NCBI RefSeq assembly: GCF_014638355.1
Contig: NZ_BMFK01000002.1
Location: 434,001-498,000 of the forward strand
From: Priestia taiwanensis
GTDB lineage: Bacteria; Bacillota; Bacilli; Bacillales; Bacillaceae_G
Direction: 5' to 3'
Length of the DNA: 64,000 nucleotides
Under the pieces are notes generated by a model that was not told the DNA's origin, ran no database searches, and saw only the letters and a list, made by a program, of their open reading frames with translations. The position numbers and the translations under genes are program-made. This document shows positions 36,016-45,388 of this stretch, piece after piece; the stretch's first letter is position 1; the number at the start of each line of letters is the position of its first letter.

Positions 36016-37308
36016 TCAGCTGCCTTTAAATTTCTCCATCGGTGGATTCGGACGGTACGGAGGTCTTTTTTGCATTGTTTCCCCGTATGGGTCAGCTAAT
36101 ACATCTACTACTGCTAGGCTAACAATTGTACTTAGTACATCTGCTCCTAAAAAAAATAAATTCATTTTTTCTAGTTTTTGATTTTTTTTATCCCTATTTG
36201 CTTGGGTATTTGACTTAGTTTGTTTATTTAAGCTAATTGCTTGATCAAGAAGCCTCATTGGTTTTGAGCTGCTTACTTGGTTCTGAATAACTGATTTATT
36301 TGATTTACTGCCTCCGTCTAACATTCGCTCTACTCTCGGATTGTTTTCTTGACTCTGAATATCTGGATTACTTAATTTACTTCCTCCATCTAATATTCTC
36401 TCTACCTTTTCATTACTTACTTGGTTCTCAACATCTGGTTTATTTGATTTACTTCCCACGTCTAACATTCGCTCTACTTTTCCATTACTTATTTGGTTCT
36501 GAACATCTAGTTTATTTGATTTACTCCCTCCGTCTAACATTCGTTCTATTTTCGCTTTACCTGCTTGTTTCTGGACATCTGTTTTATTTGATTTACTTCC
36601 TCCGTCTAACGTTCTCTCTGCCTTTTCATTACTTACTTGGTTCTTAACATCTAGTTTATTTGATTTATTTCCCACGTCTAACATTCGCTCTATTTTTGCA
36701 TTACTTACTTGGTTCTGGATATTCAGATTACTTGATTTGCTTCCTCTGTCTAACGTTCTCTCTACCTTCGAATTACTTGCTTGGTTCTTAACATCTAATT
36801 TATTTGATTTACTTCCTCCGTCTAACATTCGCTCTACTTTTCCATTACTCACTTGGTTCTCAACATCTAATTTATTTGATTTACTTCCTCCGTCTAACAT
36901 TCGCTCTACTTTTCCATTACTCACTTGGTTCTCGACATCTGGTTTATTTGATTTACTTCCTCCATCTAACATTCTCTCTATTTTCGCATTACTTACTCGG
37001 TTCTCAACATCTGGTTTATTTGATTTACTTCCTCCGTCTAACGTTCTCTCTATCTTTTCATTACTTACTTGGTTCTCAACATCTGGTTTATTTGATTTAC
37101 TTCCTCCATCTAACATTCGCTTTACTTTCGGATTACTGACTTGTTTCTGAATATCTGACTTACTTAATTTGCTTCCTCCGTCTACTATTCGCTTTGAATT
37201 CGGATTGTTTGCTTTGCTCCATATATTCTGCCTTTTTACTTGACCTCCTCCATCAAATATACGTGGAGGCATGAGTTCTCTCCTTTTATCCTCTTGTTCT
37301 CTCTCCAT
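36016..37308 (-). CDS. Uncharacterised protein with fourteen 24-residue repeats
   Basis: A 430-residue protein not assigned to any family I know. After a 21-residue N-terminus (ending PRIFDGG) come 14 units of 24 residues with a consensus of about SKSNK.DV.NQVSN.K.ER.LDGG, running to residue 357. Then a Lys/Asn-rich linker, a hydrophobic stretch [21 protein letters not shown] and a Pro-rich tail ([12 protein letters not shown]) follow. The repeats are hydrophilic, probably extended or helical, and have no signal peptide. GGGGTGGG precedes the ATG at 37308. CATACGAT at 37329-37336 resembles a sigma-E/K -10 element, so a spore-coat role is a guess. It stands alone between ytgP and the divergent ytfP. 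Confidence 0.82.
   Translation of the reverse strand: MEREQEDKRRELMPPRIFDGGGQVKRQNIWSKANNPNSKRIVDGGSKLSKSDIQKQVSNPKVKRMLDGGSKSNKPDVENQVSNEKIERTLDGGSKSNKPDVENRVSNAKIERMLDGGSKSNKPDVENQVSNGKVERMLDGGSKSNKLDVENQVSNGKVERMLDGGSKSNKLDVKNQASNSKVERTLDRGSKSSNLNIQNQVSNAKIERMLDVGNKSNKLDVKNQVSNEKAERTLDGGSKSNKTDVQKQAGKAKIERMLDGGSKSNKLDVQNQISNGKVERMLDVGSKSNKPDVENQVSNEKVERILDGGSKLSNPDIQSQENNPRVERMLDGGSKSNKSVIQNQVSSSKPMRLLDQAISLNKQTKSNTQANRDKKNQKLEKMNLFFLGADVLSTIVSLAVVDVLADPYGETMQKRPPYRPNPPMEKFKGS
36238..37245 (-). repeat. 14 tandem 72-bp coding repeats
   Basis: The repeat array encodes fourteen consecutive 24-residue units. Inner units (numbers 2-6) are most alike, while the outer ones diverge, as expected for growth by unequal exchange in the middle. 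The repeats keep the reading frame throughout. Confidence 0.9.
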
Positions 37309-37442
37309 TTGCCCACCCCTTATTCTCTATCGTATGTACCATACTAGCTGTAGGCGTGGGTAACCTTTTCGTTCTCTTTGTATATTTTTCACTACAAAAG
37401 TGGTATCCTGTACTACAGTATACTGATAAAGTTGGTGAAAGA

Positions 37443-38702
37443 ATGAACTATGATGTTATCGTCATCGGAGGAGGACCATCTGGACTAATGGCGGCAATTG
37501 CAGCTGGTGAACAAAACAAAAAAGTCCTTCTTCTTGATAAAGGAAACAAACTTGGCCGAAAATTAGCCATTTCAGGTGGCGGACGTTGTAACGTAACGAA
37601 CCGTCTTCCAATCGATGAAATTATTAAGCACATTCCAGGAAATGGTCGCTTCCTCTATAGCGCCTTTTCACTTTTTAACAATGAAGATATTATTACTTTT
37701 TTCGAAAAACTAGGCGTACGCCTAAAAGAAGAAGATCATGGACGTATGTTCCCTGTATCCGATAAAGCACAGTCTGTCGTAGATGCGCTATTAAAACGTC
37801 TTGATCAACTTCACGTAGAAATTCGTGTGAATACACCTGTCAAAACAGTCGAATATGAGAATGGACAAACGAAAGGCATTGTATTACAAAACGGCGAATT
37901 CCTTTCTTCTCCGAATGTTATCATTGCTGTAGGCGGTAAATCTGTTCCACACACTGGTTCAACCGGTGACGGATATGCTTGGGCAGAAAAAGCTGGTCAC
38001 ACCATTACAGAACTATTCCCAACAGAAGTACCAATTACATCACATGAACCATTCATCCAGCAGAAACAACTACAAGGGCTTTCTCTTCGGGATGTAGCAC
38101 TAACGGTACGTAATCCAAAAGGAAAAGTAGTGAAAACACATCGTATGGATATGCTATTCACACACTTTGGTATCTCTGGCCCAGCTGCCCTTCGTTGCAG
38201 CCAATACGTTGTAAAAACGATGAAAAAATTCAAGGTCAATCATGTAACAGTGTCGATTGATATGCTTCCAGACAAAAATAACGAAGAAGTATTCCAACAA
38301 CTTGTAAAGCTAACGAAAGACGAGCCTAAAAAAGCAATTAAAAACTTGCTAAAAGGGATTGTCCCAGAGCGTATGTTGTTATTTGTACTTGAACGAAACA
38401 ATATTGACTTAGCAAAAGAAAGTGGTCACGTATCACATGAACAACTTCGTCAACTAGTAGAAGAATTCAAGAACTTCTCGTTCTCTGTTCATGGTACACT
38501 ATCACTTGAAAAAGCATTCGTAACAGGTGGAGGCGTGTCAGTAAAAGAAATTAACCCGAAAGAAATGGCATCTAAATTCATGAACGGGCTATATTTCTGC
38601 GGAGAAATTCTTGATATCCACGGTTATACAGGTGGTTATAACATTACATCTGCTCTTGTAACAGGGCGACTTGCTGGTTTAAATGCAGGGCTAAATAGCT
38701 AA
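37443..38702 (+). CDS. HI0933-like FAD-dependent flavoprotein (YtfP-like)
   Basis: A 419-residue flavoprotein of the HI0933/YhiN family. Dinucleotide-binding [15 protein letters not shown] opens the protein, with [31 protein letters not shown] and the C-terminal FAD block [19 protein letters not shown]. Its substrate is unknown; YtfP of B. subtilis is the likely counterpart by neighbourhood with ytgP. The ATG at 37443 is chosen: it begins the Rossmann segment and follows TTGGTGAAAG. A 29-codon upstream extension lacks any ribosome site. It is transcribed divergently from the repeat protein. Confidence 0.9.
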   Translation: MNYDVIVIGGGPSGLMAAIAAGEQNKKVLLLDKGNKLGRKLAISGGGRCNVTNRLPIDEIIKHIPGNGRFLYSAFSLFNNEDIITFFEKLGVRLKEEDHGRMFPVSDKAQSVVDALLKRLDQLHVEIRVNTPVKTVEYENGQTKGIVLQNGEFLSSPNVIIAVGGKSVPHTGSTGDGYAWAEKAGHTITELFPTEVPITSHEPFIQQKQLQGLSLRDVALTVRNPKGKVVKTHRMDMLFTHFGISGPAALRCSQYVVKTMKKFKVNHVTVSIDMLPDKNNEEVFQQLVKLTKDEPKKAIKNLLKGIVPERMLLFVLERNNIDLAKESGHVSHEQLRQLVEEFKNFSFSVHGTLSLEKAFVTGGGVSVKEINPKEMASKFMNGLYFCGEILDIHGYTGGYNITSALVTGRLAGLNAGLNS

Positions 38703-38709
38703 ATAAAAT

Positions 38710-38746
38710 GAGCCTAACCATTGTTCCTATAAAAATGGTTAGGCTC
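38710..38746 (-). terminator. Terminator for the cse60 unit, also between convergent genes
   Basis: GAGCCTAACCAT and ATGGTTAGGCTC form a perfect 12-bp stem with a 13-base loop. On the minus strand it is followed by ATTTTATTT. It overlaps the last codons of cse60. Confidence 0.75.
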
Positions 38747-38921
38747 GATATACAATCATGACCGAAAAACAATAATACTGATGGGCACTATCCGTACTCG
38801 TCGCAGCTACGCGATACTGAATATCTTTTATATCCTTTTCTCCTACCGTCGCTAAAAATGTATTTACCGCATACTCCAAATCTTTCTCATGCTCTTCATC
38901 AAATACTTTTACTTTTAACAT
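38739..38921 (-). CDS. cse60: Cse60, small sporulation protein
   Basis: A 60-residue protein that matches the Cse60 family (MLKVKVFDEEHEKDLEYAVN start and the HQYYCFSVMIVYR end). In B. subtilis cse60 is transcribed in the mother cell under sigma-E; the molecular role is unknown. GGTGATGAAG precedes the ATG. It follows an unnamed gene by seven bases and shares its transcript. No sigma-E promoter of good quality was seen upstream of that gene. Confidence 0.85.
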   Translation of the reverse strand: MLKVKVFDEEHEKDLEYAVNTFLATVGEKDIKDIQYRVAATSTDSAHQYYCFSVMIVYRA

Positions 38922-38928
38922 TTCTTCA

Positions 38929-39180
38929 TCACCAACCTATATACCCATCCTCTACATATGACCTCTCTTCTCTACCGATATCGATCACTTTATAAAATCG
39001 GCCTTTTTCATATATATACCCATCTGTCAATTCAGCTTTTTTCTCATCTATATCTATATGGTATTTCCCAATACAAAACCCACTCAAATAAACCTCTAAA
39101 TATGACTCCTTAAACTTCGCCACGACATTATCTGTAATATCAATCTTTAAGATTCTCTTCACCTTTCCTTCTCCTTTCAT
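38929..39180 (-). CDS. Uncharacterised small protein upstream of cse60
   Basis: An 83-residue soluble protein, lysine-, glutamate- and tyrosine-rich, with a pattern of beta strands (KVKRILKIDITDNVVAKF, YLEVYLSGFCIGKYHIDIDE, GYIYEKGRFYKVIDIGREE). I do not recognise a family. ATG 39180 is preceded by AAGGAAG at a good distance; a further upstream frame to 39279 is open, and a GTG at 39165 with GGAGAAGG is also possible, so the start is uncertain. Its short distance to cse60 suggests a common sporulation transcript. Confidence 0.6.
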   Translation of the reverse strand: MKGEGKVKRILKIDITDNVVAKFKESYLEVYLSGFCIGKYHIDIDEKKAELTDGYIYEKGRFYKVIDIGREERSYVEDGYIGW

Positions 39181-39305
39181 GCATAATCTTCCTTGTTCAT
39201 ATGTATTTATTTCCACAAGAAAATATTCAATCATTTTCTTATGTCTAACTTGAATACACATAATATAGAAAGTATTCATTTCAAATAAACAAAGGGAGGT
39301 TCTCT

Positions 39306-39560
39306 ATGCTTTCATACAAAATATACTCCTATCTTTATATAGCTATTCTTCTGCTCAGCATCACTGTCGGTATAATAGGGATTAGTTACAACACGTATCT
39401 CTTTGGTATCTTCTCCTACTTCTTTTCCTTTTTTCTCTTATATGTTATCTTCCTATGGTATCCCTTCTATCACACAAACAAAAAGGAAAAAAGCCATCCT
39501 TTCATGCACACATATTGCAAATGGATAAAAAAAGGCGGCGTATATAAAAAATTGTTTTAA
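39306..39560 (+). CDS. Small two-helix membrane protein
   Basis: An 84-residue protein with two hydrophobic helices (about 8-28 and 33-53, the second Phe/Tyr-rich) and a basic C-terminus (HTNKKEKSHPF, KKGGVYKKLF). No family recognised. AAAGGGAGG stands correctly before the ATG, which makes it a likely real gene. It lies between the divergent cse60 unit and the ytpA-like gene. Confidence 0.6.
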   Translation: MLSYKIYSYLYIAILLLSITVGIIGISYNTYLFGIFSYFFSFFLLYVIFLWYPFYHTNKKEKSHPFMHTYCKWIKKGGVYKKLF

Positions 39561-39662
39561 GTATTTCTACTATCTTTTTCGTTCATTTTTTCATACAATA
39601 AAAAGTAAATAAAATTGACTAAATTTCTCATTCGTTCAATCAATAGAGGAGGACATTTATTT

Positions 39663-40586
39663 ATGCTATGGGAAGGAACGATACCATCACATGATGGTAC
39701 TTTATTATATGTACGTAAGCGTATTCCATCTAACGTACGTGCTGTTATACAGATGGCACATGGAATGACAGAGCACGGTGGAGTATATGATGAATTTATT
39801 GATGCACTAGTAGCAGCAGGATTTGCTGTTTATATTCATGATCACCGTGGCCACGGCAAGACGGCTTTAGAAGAAGATTTAGGTCACTTGGAGCCGAAAC
39901 TCGGTTGGAATCACGCCGTCCAAGATATTATTTTTCTATCTGAACATATTCGAGAGGAAGTAGACGCACCACTATTCTTATTAGGTCATAGTATGGGATC
40001 TTTCTTATCACGACGCGTTGTGCAACTACGTGATGACTTATATGATGGTCTACTTCTTTCTGGGACAGGCGCTTCTCCCGGGTTATTAGGAAAGCTTGGC
40101 GAAATCGTAGCAAAATTTGAAATGACTGTTCGCGGGAAGAGAACAAAAAGTCCACTCCTAAATCACCTGTCATTTGGGAGCTTTAATGCCCACTTCAAAC
40201 CAGCAGCAACAGAAAGCGATTGGCTATCATCAGATCCTCAACAAGTACAACGTTATATGAATGACCCACTATGTGGATTTATTTGTACAACGAGTTTCTA
40301 CAAAGAATTATTTAGTGGTGTAGCACAAGCAACAAGTAAAGCTGGAATGATGCAAACTCCTACTACACTTCCTATTTATTTATTCTCTGGTGATCGTGAC
40401 CCAGTCGGAGATATGGGAAAAGGTGTTCAACAATCATACAACTTATACCGTAAATGTGGTGTACAAGATGTCACAATTAAATTATACAAAGATGGCCGTC
40501 ACGAAATGTTCCATGAGGTGAACCGACAAGATGTATTCCAAGATGTTATTCATTGGCTACATGCACACATACGAAAAAATGAGTAG
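39663..40586 (+). CDS. ytpA: Alpha/beta hydrolase, lysophospholipase-like (YtpA-like)
   Basis: A 307-residue serine hydrolase of the monoacylglycerol-lipase/lysophospholipase group. The nucleophile elbow is GHSMGSF, the acid is probably in SGDRDPVGD and the His in KDGRHEMFHE; the oxyanion segment is MAHGMTEHGGVYDEF. YtpA of B. subtilis is a lysophospholipase linked to the antibiotic bacilysocin. GAGGAGG precedes the ATG at 39663; the open frame upstream is not used. The gene converges on the penicillin-acylase-type gene. Confidence 0.88.
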   Translation: MLWEGTIPSHDGTLLYVRKRIPSNVRAVIQMAHGMTEHGGVYDEFIDALVAAGFAVYIHDHRGHGKTALEEDLGHLEPKLGWNHAVQDIIFLSEHIREEVDAPLFLLGHSMGSFLSRRVVQLRDDLYDGLLLSGTGASPGLLGKLGEIVAKFEMTVRGKRTKSPLLNHLSFGSFNAHFKPAATESDWLSSDPQQVQRYMNDPLCGFICTTSFYKELFSGVAQATSKAGMMQTPTTLPIYLFSGDRDPVGDMGKGVQQSYNLYRKCGVQDVTIKLYKDGRHEMFHEVNRQDVFQDVIHWLHAHIRKNE

Positions 40587-40606
40587 GGAATCCCCTACTC
40601 ATTTTT
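40575..40606. terminator. Bidirectional terminator between ytpA-like and penicillin-acylase-like genes
   Basis: AAAAATGAGTAGGG and CCCTACTCATTTTT form a perfect stem around a short loop with A- and T-runs at the ends. It overlaps the ends of both coding sequences. Confidence 0.85.
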
Positions 40607-42985
40607 CTTTGTTTTTGGCATAAGAAGAAGCGTATTCTCTTTCGCTCCTTCTTCCTTCAAGCTTGTGACATGATATATACCGTCAGCCCAATCTTGAATT
40701 TGATTATCATACCATTCGCTCTTCACATGCCCCGATTGTCCAGGACCAACAACATGATATCCTTTCGTCAAATCAGCTGCATCAATAACAAACCTCCATG
40801 ATGCTCCGTGATTAACAAGTCCCGTCTTCTTATTCCAACCAGCTGCTTGAACTGTTACATGACTTCCACCAACAGGAACTGGGTTCTTCCAATTGAACAT
40901 CCACTTCAAAGCACTAACATTCGATAACGGATGCAAAAAGGCTAATTGATGCTTCTCTCCCCATTTCCACTTCTCAATCTTGTTCCCTTGTGCCTCGCTT
41001 ACTTCATCTATTGTTTCTTTCAACGCTGCATGTAAGACTGCAGGAAGTCCTCCTTTTTCATGAATCCAAATACTTTTTTCTCCTTTTGCTGCTTTTCGAA
41101 GGAGCTCATCGACAATATTTCCTTTCCCGGAAAATAATTCGAGCATTTTCTCCGAAATATCATCTTTAAATAACACATTCTCTACTTTTTCAATTAATGT
41201 ATGAAAGATAAGTGGCGCTGCAAACTCTTTATCATCTACATAGTTCCACTCTTCTAATGCTGCCACAGCCTGCTTTTCCTTTTCTGTTAACGATACTTGT
41301 TCGAACGCTTGAAGGAAAATAGGCACAAATTCTTTTGCTTGTAAGTTTACTTGATCCATTTGGAGCTGTTGCATATCTTCTACTGTAAACTTTTCTTTCG
41401 ATTTCAATACTTCTACAATTCGCATTTGTCGGTACGGTTGTGCCCACGTATAAGAAATATGATATGGATACGTATCATTAACTACTTTATTATTTGCTGT
41501 TGCAATGAATCCTTCTGATGGATTTATCACCGTTGGCAATTTATCAAATGGAATATATCCATTCCATTCGTATTCATCTGTCCATCCAGGAACAGGTACC
41601 ATACTCGCTCCTTTTTTACGGATAGGAATCTTTCCATTCGCTTTGTATGCAATTGTCCCGTCCTTCGCTGCAAATACAAAGTTCTGGGCGGGTGTATGAA
41701 ATAATTCTAAGCCTTTCTCAAATTCAGTCCAGTTCGTCGCTTTATTCAATTTCAAAATAGCTTCTAATTCCGGTGATGGATCGTGCGCTGTCCATCTCAT
41801 TGACAGAACCTTATCGTTACCATTGTCATGTGCAAATTCTGAAATAACAGGTCCATGTCGGGTCACTACTACTTCATAAGGGATAGCTGTTTCACCCTTT
41901 ACTTTAATCGTTTCTCTATATATTTCTGCATTTTCCCATTTATCGTTGTATAAGAACTGTGTTTTATTTGCTGGATTCCGTTTTTCAATATATAAATCTT
42001 GTACGTCTGGCCCAACATTTGTCACACCCCATGCAACGTGTTCATTATGGCCAAGAATAATTCCTGGAACTCCAGCGAAAATAACACCACTCACATTCAT
42101 ATCAGGTGTTTGTAACTGTGTTTGATACCAAATAGCTGGTGTTGCCAATGATAAATGTGGATCATCTGCTAAAAGCGGCTTTCCAGACACACTTTTCTCA
42201 CCACTAATAACCCAATTATTACTACCATTAAATTCATTCGGAAAGACAACCGAAGCAAAGCTTTTCTCAACATCTATGTTTGTCGATTCTACAATTGTCG
42301 GTGCGTCTTTCGGATAAGATGGAAATAGTTCATACGCCTTTTCTTTTGGAAGCTTCTGCATCAAGTAATGGCGGAAAGCTTGACCTCTCCAATGACCACC
42401 TAAATCATATGCCATGTACTTACCAATCGTGAGTGAATCAAATGGCGTCCATTCTTTCGGTTCGTATCCTAAGAGTGTAAATTCAACAGGAAGCCTATTT
42501 TCCTTTTTAGCTTCTTCTATAAATGCATTCACTCCGTCTGCATACCACTGCAAAACATTCTTTCCTTCATCTGAATACACATCATATGAAGCTATCGCCG
42601 CTCGCTTTAAGCCAAACGTTCGAAAAAATTTATCTCGCTCAATTGTCGCATCCCCAACAACCTCACTTAATTCTCCAGATGCTTGCCTCCTACTCATATC
42701 CATCTGAAAAAGACGTTCCTGCGCAGTCACGTAGCCTTGTGCAATAAATAGATCACGTTCATTACGTGCCGAAATATGTGGAACCCCTTCTTTATCTCGT
42801 ACAACAGATACTTCTTCTGTCAATCCATCAATTACCATTTCTCCACTAAGTGGCGGTACCGCTTTATGTAAATAACTATTCACAAAACCGAGTAACAACG
42901 CGAGCAAAAGAACAAGTGCAATAAACGCATATAAAATAAATCGATACCCTTTTCTCTGTATCTTCTTCTTGACTACAACTTCCAT
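40595..42985 (-). CDS. Penicillin-acylase-family Ntn hydrolase
   Basis: A 796-residue precursor. A basic start and hydrophobic segment (about 15-36) act as signal or anchor, then an alpha-chain-like part precedes the autocatalytic site at Ser255 in NGSNNWVISG. The beta chain follows with DDPHLSLATPAIWYQ, GVPGIILGHNEHVAWGVTN and the conserved RWTAHDPSPE and FVFAAKDGTIAY blocks. The family includes penicillin G acylase and acyl-homoserine-lactone acylases, so the substrate may be a beta-lactam, an acyl-homoserine lactone or another amide. It is a single-gene unit converging on ytpA. Confidence 0.9.
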   Translation of the reverse strand: MEVVVKKKIQRKGYRFILYAFIALVLLLALLLGFVNSYLHKAVPPLSGEMVIDGLTEEVSVVRDKEGVPHISARNERDLFIAQGYVTAQERLFQMDMSRRQASGELSEVVGDATIERDKFFRTFGLKRAAIASYDVYSDEGKNVLQWYADGVNAFIEEAKKENRLPVEFTLLGYEPKEWTPFDSLTIGKYMAYDLGGHWRGQAFRHYLMQKLPKEKAYELFPSYPKDAPTIVESTNIDVEKSFASVVFPNEFNGSNNWVISGEKSVSGKPLLADDPHLSLATPAIWYQTQLQTPDMNVSGVIFAGVPGIILGHNEHVAWGVTNVGPDVQDLYIEKRNPANKTQFLYNDKWENAEIYRETIKVKGETAIPYEVVVTRHGPVISEFAHDNGNDKVLSMRWTAHDPSPELEAILKLNKATNWTEFEKGLELFHTPAQNFVFAAKDGTIAYKANGKIPIRKKGASMVPVPGWTDEYEWNGYIPFDKLPTVINPSEGFIATANNKVVNDTYPYHISYTWAQPYRQMRIVEVLKSKEKFTVEDMQQLQMDQVNLQAKEFVPIFLQAFEQVSLTEKEKQAVAALEEWNYVDDKEFAAPLIFHTLIEKVENVLFKDDISEKMLELFSGKGNIVDELLRKAAKGEKSIWIHEKGGLPAVLHAALKETIDEVSEAQGNKIEKWKWGEKHQLAFLHPLSNVSALKWMFNWKNPVPVGGSHVTVQAAGWNKKTGLVNHGASWRFVIDAADLTKGYHVVGPGQSGHVKSEWYDNQIQDWADGIYHVTSLKEEGAKENTLLLMPKTKKNE

Positions 42986-43053
42986 CTTTTCACCTCTTTC
43001 AGCTTAGTAACGATTTACTTCCATATTTATGAGGGAAATTCCTTTTCAAAACA

Positions 43054-43085
43054 TAAAAAAACATGGACACTACTGTCCATGTTTT
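43054..43085 (-). terminator. Intrinsic terminator after the rhodanese gene
   Basis: On the minus strand AAAACATGGACA pairs with TGTCCATGTTTT around a short loop and ends in a T-run. Confidence 0.85.
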
Positions 43086-43091
43086 CCATTT

Positions 43092-43385
43092 TCATTCCGT
43101 CTCCCACTCAAGCATACCGCCGACCATGTTCTTCACGTTAAGACCTTGCTCTTGTAAGTAGTGGCACACATTCTCACTACGCACACCTGAACGACAAACA
43201 AAAATATATTCATTCTCTTCATTAAAGTAATCTAACTTCTCTGGAATATCATTCATTCGAATATGCACAGCTCCTGGAATCATACCAAACTGTACTTCAT
43301 GATCTTCACGTACATCTATTAAATATAACGTTTCATCGTTTGCTAAACGTTCTTTTACTTCTTGTGGTGTAATTGTTTCAATCAT
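43092..43385 (-). CDS. Single-domain rhodanese (YtwF-like)
   Basis: A 97-residue rhodanese domain with the active-site cysteine in FVCRSGVRSENVC (about residue 65), the DVREDHEVQFGMIPGAVHI segment and a C-terminal GGMLEWE. It should move sulfane sulfur, perhaps to or from thiols. YtwF of B. subtilis, near leuS and ytvB, is the likely equivalent. The AGGAGGGTG upstream of ATG 43385 is ideal. Confidence 0.88.
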   Translation of the reverse strand: MIETITPQEVKERLANDETLYLIDVREDHEVQFGMIPGAVHIRMNDIPEKLDYFNEENEYIFVCRSGVRSENVCHYLQEQGLNVKNMVGGMLEWETE

Positions 43386-43455
43386 GTTATCACCCTCCTA
43401 TTGTTTATCACATTGCCATTGTAGCAATAGTTACAAGGAGACGCAATGATGCAGC

Positions 43456-44670
43456 TTATAGAGAAGGAGCTACCTTCTCTTGTTTCGTTTCTTCTACTAC
43501 CCTTGTTGAGAAAATAACGGCTACTAGCATAATAGACGCCGCTAATATAAACACTCCCCATAACGAAATTGTCTCCATTAGAATACCTGCTAGCGAAGAG
43601 CCAAGCAACATTGTACCCATGAACATCGGCACAATTGTTCCATTTACTCGACCTACTAACTCACTATCTACTAACTTAATAAACAAAGTCGTTGTAATCA
43701 TCCCAATAGCTGCGGTCATCATTCCACCGATGAAACGCATCGTCGCCGTTAACCAAAACGTAGTCGACCAAACTTCCACGACAAACGACACACTAAGGAA
43801 TAATAAACCTGCAAACAATACCGTCTTACTCTTTAAGCGCTGTGACACCATAGCTGCTACTATTCCACCTACTAAAATTCCAATTCCGCCCACTGCCGTT
43901 AAATATTGTACATATTCTTTTGATAATCCAAGACGATTTGTCACAAGAAACACTTCAAGAGGTTGCGTTAAACCCACTGCTAAACCAACGAAAACATACG
44001 TTATTGCTAAGTTACGTAACACAGCTTGACGGTATACATATTTCCAGCCTTGTTTCATTTCCTCAAAGAATGTTGCATCTGTCTCTACAGTTCCTTTCTC
44101 ATCTTTTGGTAAAAATGATAAGATAATCGCTGATAAAAGAAACAACACACATAAACTAATCAGCGATGGATACATACCTACTTGTGTATAAATAATTGTC
44201 CCAATAATAGGTCCAATTATAATAAATAATGACATCATGCTTTGCGAGATTGCGATAGCGGTAGGCACATGTTGTTCTGGAATATGCTTCTTAAAAATTT
44301 TTGCTGATGAAGGCTGTGAAAATTGACTAACAACCGCTGACACAAATGTTGCGAAAAAGACTGCCATCCAAAGACCATTCCAAATGAGGAAAATAATAAC
44401 CAAGATCGAAGCAAAGCTTAATATATCTCCCCATATCATTGTACGCTTCGGACTATTCCAACGATCAGCAAATACCCCACCGACAAATGAAAAGATAAAA
44501 ATCGGTGCATATTCTGCAACTGTTAATAACGATACAGAAACTGGATCATTATTCGTTATCTCCATAACAAAAAAGAGTAGGGCCATATTTCGAATCCAAA
44601 TTGCTATTTGTTGCATAACGTCCGATGTTGTCACAAGCATAAACGTTTTATTTCTCCATAAATCTCCCAT
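43456..44670 (-). CDS. MFS multidrug-type exporter controlled by the adjacent TetR
   Basis: A 404-residue, twelve-helix MFS protein. The GGVFADRWNSPKR loop is the MFS motif A, placing it with MFS_3/EntS-like or macrolide/multidrug exporters. It is downstream of, and in the same direction as, a TetR-family gene with 64 bases between them. A copy of the TetR-type operator (44690-44710) sits in that gap, so a separate repressed promoter is likely. The substrate is unknown. Confidence 0.88.
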   Translation of the reverse strand: MGDLWRNKTFMLVTTSDVMQQIAIWIRNMALLFFVMEITNNDPVSVSLLTVAEYAPIFIFSFVGGVFADRWNSPKRTMIWGDILSFASILVIIFLIWNGLWMAVFFATFVSAVVSQFSQPSSAKIFKKHIPEQHVPTAIAISQSMMSLFIIIGPIIGTIIYTQVGMYPSLISLCVLFLLSAIILSFLPKDEKGTVETDATFFEEMKQGWKYVYRQAVLRNLAITYVFVGLAVGLTQPLEVFLVTNRLGLSKEYVQYLTAVGGIGILVGGIVAAMVSQRLKSKTVLFAGLLFLSVSFVVEVWSTTFWLTATMRFIGGMMTAAIGMITTTLFIKLVDSELVGRVNGTIVPMFMGTMLLGSSLAGILMETISLWGVFILAASIMLVAVIFSTRVVEETKQEKVAPSL

Positions 44671-44689
44671 CTAATCTCCCCTTAGTTTT

Positions 44690-44710
44690 TAAACCGACTA
44701 TCCGGTCTAA
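44690..44710. promoter_or_regulatory. Putative TetR operator before the MFS gene
   Basis: TAAACCGACTATCC then GGTCTAA is a 21-base element with imperfect dyad symmetry. It differs from the element at 45333-45353 at only three positions. The match in both length and spacing makes them paired operators of the TetR-type protein encoded between them. Confidence 0.7.
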
Positions 44711-44734
44711 TTTATTTCAAAAAAGAAAGAGTAA

Positions 44735-45310
44735 CTAGGTACTCATTCCATCTAAAAACACTGTTATACCTTCTTTGTATACATCTTTCATTTCTTCAAT
44801 TGACATATCATAATACGTAATACCAAGCCCTGTCATTAATCCATATAAAATATACATAATGGTACGAGCATCTTTCTTTTTCAATTCTCCTCGTTCCATT
44901 CCTTCCACAATTAATCGTTCATACACAACATATGGTTGACGAGATAATTCCAATGCTTCTTCCAAAATATCTTTTGTCGCTAATTGACTGCCTGAAAACT
45001 CTTCGACAGCTTTCATAAAAGGATTCTCAAACTCATCAATATGGTGTTCTGCAAGCGCATATAGTTTCTCTTTCGTCGTACGATAGTACTTTTCTTTCTC
45101 ATTCCATGTCTGAATCCATTCCTCTGTTATTGTACGAAAGATGAATAAGAACAGTTCCTCTTTACTTTTAAAATGGTAATATATACTCCCTTTACTACGA
45201 CCAGTAGTTTGACAAATTTCTTCCATCGACGTTGCACTATATCCTTTTGTCGCAAATAAATCTTTTACTTTCAACGCTATATCTAATTTTGTTTGTTGTC
45301 CTTTTTGCAT
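44735..45310 (-). CDS. TetR-family transcriptional regulator
   Basis: A 191-residue repressor. The N-terminal DNA-binding domain (about 8-55) has the classic TetR pattern LFATKGYSATSMEEICQTTG then RSKGSIYYHFKSKEELF, and the helical C-terminal domain binds an unknown ligand. Matching elements lie upstream of this gene (45333-45353) and between it and the MFS gene (44690-44710), which suggests auto-repression and control of the exporter. Confidence 0.92.
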   Translation of the reverse strand: MQKGQQTKLDIALKVKDLFATKGYSATSMEEICQTTGRSKGSIYYHFKSKEELFLFIFRTITEEWIQTWNEKEKYYRTTKEKLYALAEHHIDEFENPFMKAVEEFSGSQLATKDILEEALELSRQPYVVYERLIVEGMERGELKKKDARTIMYILYGLMTGLGITYYDMSIEEMKDVYKEGITVFLDGMST

Positions 45311-45332
45311 CGTATATACACACCCTTTTCAC

Positions 45333-45353
45333 TAAACCGACTGTTCAGTCTAA
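45333..45353. promoter_or_regulatory. Putative TetR operator upstream of its own gene
   Basis: TAAACCGACTGTTC then AGTCTAA is the second copy of the element seen at 44690-44710. It lies about 22 bases before the TetR start codon, where it would block initiation. Confidence 0.7.
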
Positions 45354-45388
45354 TATTAACATATCATGGAATTATTTAGCAACCAAAA

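Noticed and set aside
36300..37150. Three plus-strand repetitive frames opposite the 14-repeat protein
   Set aside because: They arise because 72-base repeats keep all frames open; no start site or known motif.
36238..37245. Could the 72-bp repeats be a CRISPR array?
   Set aside because: Repeats are tandem, diverged, in frame and without constant spacers.
37329..37336. Sigma-E/K -10 for the repeat protein as a separate feature
   Set aside because: CATACGAT is present, but no convincing -35 lies at the right distance, so it is only mentioned.
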